Assembly (NCBI GenBank): GCA_009377695.1
Contig: WHTP01000042.1
Location: 1-41,868 of the forward strand
Source: Hyphomicrobiales bacterium
GTDB lineage: Bacteria > Pseudomonadota > Alphaproteobacteria > Rhizobiales > Xanthobacteraceae
DNA: 41,868 bases
Reading direction: 5' to 3'
Numbering within the stretch: position 1 is the stretch's first letter; the number at the start of each line of letters is the position of its first letter. Shown here piece after piece: positions 31,758 through 39,476 of this stretch. The position numbers and the translations under genes were made by a program. The notes under the pieces were generated by a model that was not told the origin of the DNA, searched no databases, and was given only the letters and a program-made list of their open reading frames with translations.

Positions 31758-32084
31758 CTAATGTTCAGAAGTCCGCAGCATTGTTGCTGCGAGTCCGAGT
31801 TGCTGCCTTCTGAACCTAAGCCACACTAGAATCAGTGACTTGCTGGTGTCCTTCGATTCCGAAGTTTGTATTGGAGGCCGCCGCGGAATCGTACGAACTC
31901 CGGAATCGGGACACTAATTTAGTGGTCCGATTCTAACATTCGCATCCCTTCTCAGCGGGCGACTTTGCGAATGTTAGAATCGAAGGACCACTAGCAAATA
32001 TAAGCTGCTAGTGGAGTTTGGATTTGACATTCGCGTCGCGCGTTTGCTGCCAGGGGGTCGCGAATGTCAAATCCACTCCACTAG
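31758..32084. repeat. twin-hairpin cluster, copy 5 (A, B and a divergent C, D pair)
   Basis: Four hairpins upstream of the acyl-CoA dehydrogenase gene. A (31758-31829) is decayed on the left. Spacer 31830-31842. B (31843-31917) is bounded by CTGG/CTAA. C (31919-31994) has GATTCTAACATTCGC paired with its complement and bulge GAA. Spacer 31995-32007 (CAAATATAAGCTG). D (32008-32084) has GGATTTGACATTCGCG paired with its complement and bulge TT. C and D share almost no arm sequence with A and B except CTAGTG and a few bases, but keep their length, loop, bulge and 13-bp spacer. Confidence 0.9.
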
Positions 32085-32241
32085 CGGCATAGGTGGTATC
32101 CATGAGATGCAGACCCCGATTCATGCGCGGGTACCCGTCCAAAGATCGCCAAGATCGCCAAAAGTGATGCGTTCAGCGTGACGCGTTGCAGCGGTGCGCA
32201 TAAAGCCGCCGCGTCCCGTTTTGCGGCCGAAGGAGAATGAC

Positions 32242-34026
32242 GTGCCGATCTACAAGGCCCCTGTCGACGATGCGATGTTCCTGCTGAACGACGTGTTCCA
32301 GATCAGCCGCTACAACAATCTGCCGGGCTTCGCCGACGTCACGCCCGACCTGATCGGGGCGGTGCTTGGCGAGGCCGCGAAGCTCGTCGAGGAGGTGATG
32401 CAGCCGCTCAACCGCTCCGGCGACGAGGAAGGCTGCACGCGGCACGACGATGGCAGCGTCACCACCCCGAAGGGGTTCAGGGAGGCCTACCAGCAATATG
32501 CCGAAGGCGGCTGGATGGGCATTTCCGCGCCGGCGGAATTCGGCGGCCAGGGGCTGCCGGAGACGGTGACGACGGTCGTCAACGAGTTCATGGCGGCGGC
32601 CAACATGGCGCTGACGATGTATCCGTTTCTGACGCAAGGCGCGATCGCGGCGATCATCACCCACGGCTCCGCCGAGCAGAAGGCCGCCTACCTGCCCAAG
32701 ATGATCGAGGGCCGCTGGACCGGCACCATGAATCTCACCGAGCCGCATTGCGGCACCGACCTCGGCCTCCTGCGTACCAAGGCGGTCAAGCAAGCCGACG
32801 GCACCTACAAGATCACCGGCACCAAGATCTTCATTTCGGCGGGAGAGCACGATCTTTCCGAGAACATCGTGCACCTCGTGCTCGCGCGTATCGAGGGCGC
32901 GCCCGCGGGCATTCGCGGCACGACGTTGTTCATCGTGCCGAAGTTTTTGCCGAACGCCGACGGCACACCGGGCGCGCGCAACGCCGTCACCTGCGGCTCG
33001 ATCGAAGAGAAAATGGGCATCCACGGCAACGCCACCTGCGTCATGAACTACGACGGGGCGACTGGCTTCCTGATCGCCGAGGAGAACCGCGGCATCAATG
33101 CCATGTTCACGATGATGAACGAGGCGCGGCTTGCGGTCGGCGTGCAGGGGCTCGCCCTGTCGGAGGTCGCCTACCAGAACGCCGCGGCCTATGCGAAGGA
33201 ACGTCTGCAGGGCCGCGCGCTCACCGGTCCGAAATTTCCCGACAAGCCGGCCGATCCGATCATCGTGCATCCCGACGTGCGCCGCATGCTGATGGCGGCT
33301 CGCGCGTTCAACGAAGGTGCGCGCGCGCTTGTGATCTGGACCGCGCTGCAGGGCGATGTGGAGCACCGCTCGCCCGACGAGAAGGCGCGGCAGGCGGCGG
33401 CCGATCACATGGGCCTGCTCACGCCTGTGATCAAAGGCGTGCTCACCGATCAGGGCTTCGCCAGTGCGGTGATGGCGCAGCAGGTCTATGGCGGCAGCGG
33501 CTACATCAGCGAGCAGGGGATGGAGCAGTTCGTGCGCGATGCGCGGATTACCATGATCTACGAGGGTACGAACGGCATCCAGGCGATGGACCTCGTCGGC
33601 CGCAAGCTGGCGCGCGACGGCGGCCGCGCGTTGCAGGCGTTCTTCAACGAGGTGCAGGGCTTCATCAAGGAGAACGGCGACGACGCCATGAAGCCCTACG
33701 TCGCGCCGCTCGGCACCGCGCTCGGGCATCTGCAGCAGGCGACCATGTGGCTGATGCAGAACGCGTTGACGAAGCCGGAGAATGCCGGCGCCGCCGCCAC
33801 CGACTACATGCATCTGTTCGGGCTTACCGCCATCGGCTACATGTGGTGCCGCATGGCCAGGGCGGCGCAGGCCAAGCTCGCCACCGGTACTGATGAGCGC
33901 ATGTCGGCGAAACTCATCACCGGACGCTTCTTCATGGGGCGGATGCTGCCGGAGACGGCCGCGCATCTCGCGCGCATCCAGTCCGGCGCGGCGAGCATGA
34001 TGGAACTGCCAGCGGAAGCGTTCTAG
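32242..34026 (+). CDS. acyl-CoA dehydrogenase (large, ACAD with C-terminal extension)
   Basis: A 594-residue acyl-CoA dehydrogenase of the long form with an extra C-terminal helical domain. It oxidises acyl-CoA to enoyl-CoA, passing electrons to ETF. Visible are the FAD-contact region MNLTEPHCGTDLG (about 161-173), the QVYGGSGYI segment and the likely catalytic Glu441 in IYEGTNGIQ. I chose the GTG at 32242, six bases after AAGGAG (32230-32235), giving the family's usual start PIYKAPVDD; the frame extends upstream to 32194 without support. Lone gene, with a hairpin cluster upstream. No thiolase or hydratase is adjacent, so its chain-length role is open. Confidence 0.92.
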   Translation: MPIYKAPVDDAMFLLNDVFQISRYNNLPGFADVTPDLIGAVLGEAAKLVEEVMQPLNRSGDEEGCTRHDDGSVTTPKGFREAYQQYAEGGWMGISAPAEFGGQGLPETVTTVVNEFMAAANMALTMYPFLTQGAIAAIITHGSAEQKAAYLPKMIEGRWTGTMNLTEPHCGTDLGLLRTKAVKQADGTYKITGTKIFISAGEHDLSENIVHLVLARIEGAPAGIRGTTLFIVPKFLPNADGTPGARNAVTCGSIEEKMGIHGNATCVMNYDGATGFLIAEENRGINAMFTMMNEARLAVGVQGLALSEVAYQNAAAYAKERLQGRALTGPKFPDKPADPIIVHPDVRRMLMAARAFNEGARALVIWTALQGDVEHRSPDEKARQAAADHMGLLTPVIKGVLTDQGFASAVMAQQVYGGSGYISEQGMEQFVRDARITMIYEGTNGIQAMDLVGRKLARDGGRALQAFFNEVQGFIKENGDDAMKPYVAPLGTALGHLQQATMWLMQNALTKPENAGAAATDYMHLFGLTAIGYMWCRMARAAQAKLATGTDERMSAKLITGRFFMGRMLPETAAHLARIQSGAASMMELPAEAF

Positions 34027-34155
34027 TCTAGACCGTGTATTCATAAATCGCGATTGTTCGCCGCTCGCTAACGTCCGCTTTGTGCTCGAAAGCGCCCAAA
34101 TGGCAGACATGTCGATGGGCTGAGTTGGGTCGATTGTGTCGAAAAACTCGCTTCG
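34027..34155. other. non-coding gap, probable decayed repeat
   Basis: About 130 bp between the acyl-CoA dehydrogenase and the convergent transporter gene. It is AT-richer than the DNA to its left. GAAAGCGCCC, GGCAGACATGTCGATGGGC and TCGAAAAACTC words resemble fragments of common intergenic repeats of this group. No open frame here is convincing. It marks the point where base composition changes. Confidence 0.35.
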
Positions 34156-36171
34156 TTATCGAAACCAAGCAAACAGCTGACCTTCGGGAAACGGCACATG
34201 CAAGAGGTAAACAAACAGGCCGTAAAAAGAAACCCACGCGAAAAACGTGAGAACAAGGGTAATCAGCCATCGCTCTTTCGCCAGCTTGAGGTAGAGAAAA
34301 GTCGTAACCGCTATGGCCGCTGAAAATCCAAGCAACCAGATGGCGACAAAGTAGCCAAGTATCCAAGCAGAGATTTTGACGGTCTCGCGCGTCAAACGCG
34401 TGGCCTTGTGGTCACGTGCTCTAACCAGCCCATGGCCGATCGTTTTGACGAAGCCTGCAATATCCAGATTCAACTGAAGGAACGCGAGCGATAAACCCAA
34501 GAAGCCGACGACCCAGGGAAAAAGACCCGGACGGAAGCCCCAGTCCCAAGCCTGCCACAGCGCCCACGCAAACAGGGCGACCACAAATAGACTGAAGATC
34601 GACAACCAGATCGAGGCCGGAACGGCTTCCTTGGTCTGGAGTTCCACAGCCTCTGCCAATTGTTTGTACCGGGGCTTGTTCCTCTTTTCCCGCCATCTCT
34701 GAAAGAACGGGTAGGCTGTCCCCAGCGCCATCAAAGCTAAGAGAGCTACGACGCTGGGGAAGCCCAACCAATCCATCTCGTAGTTGTCGATGGAAAGAAA
34801 GAGGTTCTGTTCCGCCAGCGTTCCTAACACCAACCCCAAGATCAGCGGAGGACGGGGCCAGTCCGCCTGAACCATGACCCAACCCAGCGCGCCAAAGACG
34901 AGCATCACCACGACGTCGCCGAAGGCGTTGTGTTCCGCAAAGGCGCCAGTGTAAATCAGAAACAGAATGAACGGAATCACCAGCGTGCTTCGGACCTGGG
35001 TGATCCTGGCGATTTTTGCCAGAAAGAGAAAGCAGATCGCTGTCGTGATGATGTTGGAAACGACAATGATCCACACGAAGGAAAAGGTCAGCGAGAGGTG
35101 GCCGCCTTTGGCCTCCGGGGTCAGCATCGGCGGCCCCGGAACCAGGCCTTGAATGAGAAAAGCGCCCAACAGGATCGCCGTGCTCACGCTGCCGGGAACG
35201 CCAAAGGCGACGGTCGGGACCATGGCGCCGCCTAGAGTGGAATGATTCGCCGCGCCCGGGGCTATAACCCCCTCTACGGCGCCTTTGCCAAAGCGATCCT
35301 TATCGCGGGAGCTTTGGACGGCATGGGCATAAGAGACCCATTGGGATATGGCGCCACCCATGCCAGGAATGATACCGATGTAGGTGCCGAGAGCACTGCA
35401 GCGAATGACCAAGCCCCAATGGCGGAAGGTATCCTTGACCCCTTGGAGGACACCGCCGATTTTCCCCACCTCCGCCTTGGCAATGCTCGTCCCCGCAATC
35501 GCCATATCGATGATCTCGGGAATCGCGAACAGGCCCAGCGTCGCGGGGACCAACCGAATCCCGTCCCAGAGATAGAGAGTCCCGAAGGTATATCTTTCGG
35601 TGCCGGAAATGGGATCGAGCCCCACCAAGGCAAACAACAGCCCGAGGCATGCTGCGACGAGTCCCTTCGTTACAGACCCGCCGGTCAGGGAGGCCAGGAA
35701 CGCTAACCCAAGCATGGCGAACATGAAGTACTGGGGTGAACCTACGGATAACACCAAAGGTCTCACAGCAGGGATGCAGATCGCCAGGAACAACGCGCCA
35801 AAAATCGCCCCCACAAACGAGCTCATCAGAGCCGCGCCGAGGGCGCGCCCAGCCTCCCCTTGCTTTGCCATGGGATGGCCGTCGACAAGCATGGAGGCGG
35901 TGATGGGTTCTCCCGGGACGCCGAAGAGGATCGAAGTGATGTCACCAGTGGTGGCGGTAACAGCCGTCATCCCAAGGAGAAAAGAAAAGGCCTCCACCGG
36001 GGTCATTGTGAAAACAAAAGGAAGCATCAAGGCCAGAGTGACCGGCCCGCCAAGGCCCGGCAGGATTCCCACGAAGAAGCCGATGGCAATCCCCGCCAAC
36101 TGGAGAGCGAATGCCTTCCAGGTGAAGAGCTGGATCAGGCCGTGGAGACTGGCGTCGAGGATATCGACCAT
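34156..36171 (-). CDS. tripartite tricarboxylate transporter, TctA-TctB fusion
   Basis: A 671-residue fusion of the large permease TctA (about 1-500; GILPGLGGPV at 35-44, FGVPGEP at 83-89, a second GIIPGMGG at 266-273) with the small permease TctB (about 520-671, four hydrophobic segments). The two are normally separate proteins of about 500 and 150 residues. The system takes up carboxylates with a periplasmic TctC-type receptor, whose gene lies 65 bp upstream on the same strand. Base composition is lower than its neighbours (hand counts of 45-57% GC on single lines against about 60-67%), suggesting acquisition from elsewhere. Cargo unknown. Confidence 0.9.
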   Translation of the reverse strand: MVDILDASLHGLIQLFTWKAFALQLAGIAIGFFVGILPGLGGPVTLALMLPFVFTMTPVEAFSFLLGMTAVTATTGDITSILFGVPGEPITASMLVDGHPMAKQGEAGRALGAALMSSFVGAIFGALFLAICIPAVRPLVLSVGSPQYFMFAMLGLAFLASLTGGSVTKGLVAACLGLLFALVGLDPISGTERYTFGTLYLWDGIRLVPATLGLFAIPEIIDMAIAGTSIAKAEVGKIGGVLQGVKDTFRHWGLVIRCSALGTYIGIIPGMGGAISQWVSYAHAVQSSRDKDRFGKGAVEGVIAPGAANHSTLGGAMVPTVAFGVPGSVSTAILLGAFLIQGLVPGPPMLTPEAKGGHLSLTFSFVWIIVVSNIITTAICFLFLAKIARITQVRSTLVIPFILFLIYTGAFAEHNAFGDVVVMLVFGALGWVMVQADWPRPPLILGLVLGTLAEQNLFLSIDNYEMDWLGFPSVVALLALMALGTAYPFFQRWREKRNKPRYKQLAEAVELQTKEAVPASIWLSIFSLFVVALFAWALWQAWDWGFRPGLFPWVVGFLGLSLAFLQLNLDIAGFVKTIGHGLVRARDHKATRLTRETVKISAWILGYFVAIWLLGFSAAIAVTTFLYLKLAKERWLITLVLTFFAWVSFYGLFVYLLHVPFPEGQLFAWFR

Positions 36172-36236
36172 CGCAGAATTCCGGCGGGGGACGAGGCAAC
36201 CGCCGTGCCCCCGCAGAAGATGGACCGCTGGCGCCG

Positions 36237-37280
36237 TTACATTTTCTTCTCACCGCCGGGTATCAAAAGCTCTGTCAATTTGGACTTGAATGCAGGATTG
36301 AGCTCGTAAAGGCCGGCCATCAGCTTTGCTACAGTGGGGCCATCAACTGGATCGATCTCCAGCTTGGATTTTTTCGCTTCCTTCAGGAGATCAGGATCGC
36401 GCAGCGTTTCCATGAAGGCGTTTTGAAGAAGCTGGAGACGATCTTGAGGAACACCGGGCGGCACGGTGTAAGGCCGTGCGCCCTGAGCATAGGGGCCACT
36501 GGCGATATGGAGAAGCGCCCGCGCGTCGTCGCTCTTGGCATACTGGATTGCCAGAGGCACATTCTTGAGATCTGGATGGGACTTCTCCGTCATCTGCAGG
36601 ACGATGCGCACCTCACCGGACTGGAGCGCACTTGCCCACGTCGGCTTGATCGATTCCCAAGCCCAGCAACCGCCATCGATCTCTCCGGACTCAGCCGCCA
36701 GCCGAATCTTGGCGGTGCCTCCGTATCCCTCAACGAGTCTCATAGGAAGTTCTAGCGCCGCCTGCGCCAGCTTTGGCAGATCGTCTGTGGTGGAGCCGGG
36801 ACCCGTGGCCCCAATCTTTATCGGCCTCTTGGACTTAAACCAGTCGTCTATCGTTTTAATGCCGCTGGCTTTCGTCAAAGCGCAAGCGCCCGTGTCAGAC
36901 GTGGGCGCTCCGAGCCAGCCAAACTTTCTCCCGTCAAACTTGGCCGCTTTGTTCCCCAGCACTTGTTGGAGCACCAGGGGACCGATCCAGTTGCCGATCA
37001 CCGTCCCGTCGCGCGGAGCCTGATTGTAGATATAATTGGCTGCGATCAGGCTTCCGGCTCCGGTTCTGTTTTGCACCACCACCTCCGGATTGCCGGGGAT
37101 ATGCTTTCCGATGTGCCGCGCTATCAGGCGGGTATACGTGTCAAAGCCTCCGCCGGCTGAGAAACCGACAACAAAGGTGATAGTCTTACCGTTGTAGAAT
37201 TCATCCGCTGACGCGCGCGGTATGGCGACGAGAAAAAGTGCGGCGATAGTTGCTGGAAGCAACCAGATTCTTGGCTTCAT
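36237..37280 (-). CDS. TctC/Bug-family periplasmic solute receptor
   Basis: A 347-residue periplasmic binding protein of the TctC (Bug) family. Signal peptide at 1-25, ending ASA before DEFYNG. The family's N-terminal block is FVVGFSAGGGFDTYTRL at about 36-52, followed by QNRTGAGS near 70. Start ATG 37280 has GGGAG seven bases upstream on the minus strand. It leads the operon with the TctA-TctB fusion and should bind the carboxylate ligand. It is divergent from the LuxR-type regulator, with a perfect palindrome between them. It shares the lower GC of the permease gene. Confidence 0.9.
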   Translation of the reverse strand: MKPRIWLLPATIAALFLVAIPRASADEFYNGKTITFVVGFSAGGGFDTYTRLIARHIGKHIPGNPEVVVQNRTGAGSLIAANYIYNQAPRDGTVIGNWIGPLVLQQVLGNKAAKFDGRKFGWLGAPTSDTGACALTKASGIKTIDDWFKSKRPIKIGATGPGSTTDDLPKLAQAALELPMRLVEGYGGTAKIRLAAESGEIDGGCWAWESIKPTWASALQSGEVRIVLQMTEKSHPDLKNVPLAIQYAKSDDARALLHIASGPYAQGARPYTVPPGVPQDRLQLLQNAFMETLRDPDLLKEAKKSKLEIDPVDGPTVAKLMAGLYELNPAFKSKLTELLIPGGEKKM

Positions 37281-37351
37281 GACTTGCTCCCTCAGCTTTG
37301 TTGAAATTGCTCTGAATCAATTCGGTCGGCTGTGATAAGCAACACCACCTT

Positions 37352-37382
37352 GATCTGTCGCGACGATCTGTCGCGACAGATC
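37352..37382. promoter_or_regulatory. 18-bp perfect palindrome plus direct half copy
   Basis: GATCTGTCGCGACAGATC at 37365-37382 is a perfect palindrome. It is preceded without a gap by GATCTGTCGCGAC (37352-37364), so the core TCTGTCGCGA is present twice. It lies about 70 bp upstream of the TctC start and 140 bp before the LuxR start, a good place for an operator controlling one or both genes. The regulator is not identified; LuxR-type HTH proteins do bind dyads, but this match is untested. Confidence 0.5.
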
Positions 37383-37521
37383 AGTCTCCGCCAACGCCGA
37401 CCAGGTCAGGAACAGGAAACCCTGAGGCTGCCCCAAAATGTCGCCTGCTGGGCCATGACCGGACGTCCGCGTTAGCCCAATCTCGCCGGTCTGCTAATCT
37501 GTTCGTGACCGGAGCAAGCGG

Positions 37522-39195
37522 ATGAAACACACGCGTCATCGCCAGCCGAAGCCTGCACGCGCCGGCAAACGCCACGCGATCGATCGTGCCCGCCAGTCCT
37601 ATCGGCTGTGTGCCTGGGCCGATGCGTTCCAGATGCTCTCGCACGCCGATCAGGAAACTCCACTGGAAGCCCAGGATCTCGAACTGCTTGCGATGACGGC
37701 ATACCTGGTCGGTCGGGACGATGAGTACCTCAGGACACTTGAACGTGCCCACAACGCTCATATGAACGCCGGCCAATGTGCTCGCGCCGTCCGTTGCGCG
37801 TTCTGGCTCGGCTTTCGCCTGCTCATGCGCGGCGAGATGGGCCGTGCGACCGGCTGGTTTTCCCGTGCTCAACGTTTGCTGGAACGTGACGCGCGCGAAT
37901 GCGCCGAGCGGGGCTATCTGCTGCTGCCGATCGTCGAGCAGCGTCTCGAAACAGGTGACTACGAGGCCGCGTATGCCGCCGCCGCGGCGGCGGCTGCAAT
38001 CGGTGAACGTTGCGGCGACCAGGATCTCATCGCCTGTGCCCGCCACCAGCAGGGCCGGATTCGACTGCAGCAGGGGCAGGTCGAAGCCGGGCTCGCGCTG
38101 CTGGACGAGACCATGATTGCGGTCACCGCGGGACAGCTGTCGCACCTCGTGACGGGCTTGATGTACTGCAGCGTCATCCAAGCCTGTCAGCAAATGTACG
38201 CGTTCGACCGCACCCGCGAGTGGACGGCCGCCCTGACGCAATGGTGCGAGGACCAGCCCGATATGGTCGCCTTCGCCGGCGTCTGCCGGGTGCATCGCGC
38301 AGAGATCATGCAGCTGCGGGGCACCTGGCCAGAGGCGATCGAGGAAGCGCGGCGCGCCTGCGCGCGTTCGCAGGGCGTCGACCGGCGGGCAACCGCCGCC
38401 GCACTCTACCAGCAGGCAGAGCTCCATCGTCTGAAAGGGGAGTTCGCGCCGGCCGAGGAGGCGTATCGAGGCGCGAGCGAGCTGGGCCTAGACCCCCAAC
38501 CCGGCTTGGCGCTGTTGCGCCTCGTGCAGGGGCGCACCGACGCGGCCGCTACCGCCATTCGTCGCGTGGCAGGCGCCACGACGGACCGGCTGAAGCGCAT
38601 GAACGTGCTGCCCGCCTATATCGAGATCATGTTGGCCGCCGGTGACAACCAGAACGCGCGCAGCGCCTGCCGAGAGCTGGCGGAGATTGCCCGCACTTTC
38701 GATATGGGGGTGCCGGGCGCGATTGCCGCGCAGGCCTGCGGGGCGGTCGACCTGGCCGAAGGTGACGCGCACGCCGCGCTTGGCCCGCTGCGCCGCGCCT
38801 TCGAGGTGTGGCAGCGGATCGAGGCGCCCTACGTGGCCGCGCAAGTGCGCGTGCTGATCGGGTTGGCCTGCCGCGCCCTCGGGGATGAGGACGGCGCCGG
38901 GCTGGAGCTCAGCGCGGCAAGGTCCGTGTTCGAACGGCTTGGCGCCGCGCCGGATCTCGCTCGGATCGACTCGCTGATGAAGGGCACCCCTTCCGGTCAT
39001 ACTTATGGACTGACGCCGCGCGAGCTCCAGGTCCTTCGCCTGATCGCTACCGGCGAAACCAACAAGGCCATCGCCAGCAAACTGTCTCTGAGCGAGAAGA
39101 CGGTCGATCGGCACGTCAGCAACATCTTCGCCAAATTCGATGTCTCCTCACGAGCTGCGGCGACGGCGTTCGCCTACCAGCACAAGCTCAACTGA
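37522..39195 (+). CDS. TPR-domain LuxR-family transcriptional regulator
   Basis: A 557-residue regulator: a long helical TPR-like region (about 20-470) and a C-terminal LuxR helix-turn-helix (about 495-555: LTPRELQVLRLIA, then NKAIASKLSLSEKTVDRHVSNIF). It resembles the LuxR/MalT-like proteins that lack the N-terminal ATPase. A run of eight alanines (AAYAAAAAAAAIG, near 150-162) comes from GCC/GCG repeats. Start ATG 37522 with GGAG at 37511-37514. The next recognisable gene on the strand is an FAD-dependent oxidoreductase, a pairing often seen, so it is the probable target. GC is high again here, unlike the adjacent transporter. Confidence 0.88.
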   Translation: MKHTRHRQPKPARAGKRHAIDRARQSYRLCAWADAFQMLSHADQETPLEAQDLELLAMTAYLVGRDDEYLRTLERAHNAHMNAGQCARAVRCAFWLGFRLLMRGEMGRATGWFSRAQRLLERDARECAERGYLLLPIVEQRLETGDYEAAYAAAAAAAAIGERCGDQDLIACARHQQGRIRLQQGQVEAGLALLDETMIAVTAGQLSHLVTGLMYCSVIQACQQMYAFDRTREWTAALTQWCEDQPDMVAFAGVCRVHRAEIMQLRGTWPEAIEEARRACARSQGVDRRATAAALYQQAELHRLKGEFAPAEEAYRGASELGLDPQPGLALLRLVQGRTDAAATAIRRVAGATTDRLKRMNVLPAYIEIMLAAGDNQNARSACRELAEIARTFDMGVPGAIAAQACGAVDLAEGDAHAALGPLRRAFEVWQRIEAPYVAAQVRVLIGLACRALGDEDGAGLELSAARSVFERLGAAPDLARIDSLMKGTPSGHTYGLTPRELQVLRLIATGETNKAIASKLSLSEKTVDRHVSNIFAKFDVSSRAAATAFAYQHKLN

Positions 39196-39276
39196 CCCCC
39201 CGAAGCTTGCCGCCTGTATCTGGGGGAAATCACCCACGCCATTCCCAGGTGCAATTGGGGTGTTCCCCCGAAGCGC
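39195..39276. promoter_or_regulatory. G/C-rich dyad upstream of the oxidoreductase gene
   Basis: GGGGGAAATCACCC (39222-39235) faces GGGGTGTTCCCCC (39257-39269), an imperfect inverted repeat with a 21-bp centre. The word CCCCCGAAGC occurs twice (about 39197-39205 and 39264-39273). It lies in the gap after the LuxR gene and before the oxidoreductase, where a LuxR-type activator would bind. It could instead be an mRNA hairpin. Prediction only. Confidence 0.35.
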
Positions 39277-39329
39277 GGCATCCACTTTCTCTCATAGCAT
39301 CGTCCGCCGACGCGAACGAGGAGGATGCC

Positions 39330-39476
39330 ATGGCCGCGGCCAGGTGCAGAGGACCGCACAAGACCAAAGGCGAGAGAAGGGGCGGACGACCGCTGCTGCG
39401 CGAGGGAGCTCGTCGCGCACGCTGTGTGATGCGCTTGATGGCGCCTGGTTGTCAGGAAACGGAGAAAGCCGCATGA
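39330..39476 (+). CDS. possible short leader ORF coupled to the oxidoreductase
   Basis: A 48-codon frame starting at ATG 39330, five bases after a strong GAGGAGG (39318-39324), and ending in a TGA that overlaps the oxidoreductase start (ATGA, 39473-39476). The product is very Arg-rich with no recognisable domain, so the peptide itself may not matter. The strong ribosome-binding site and stop-start overlap suggest translational coupling. Alternatively it is the remnant of a lost gene. Confidence 0.3.
   Translation: MAAARCRGPHKTKGERRGGRPLLREGARRARCVMRLMAPGCQETEKAA

Noticed and set aside
32173-34110. Long minus-strand open frame (645 codons) opposite the acyl-CoA dehydrogenase
   Set aside because: Typical high-GC shadow: rich in Arg, His and Ala, no domain; the plus strand has a clear acyl-CoA dehydrogenase.
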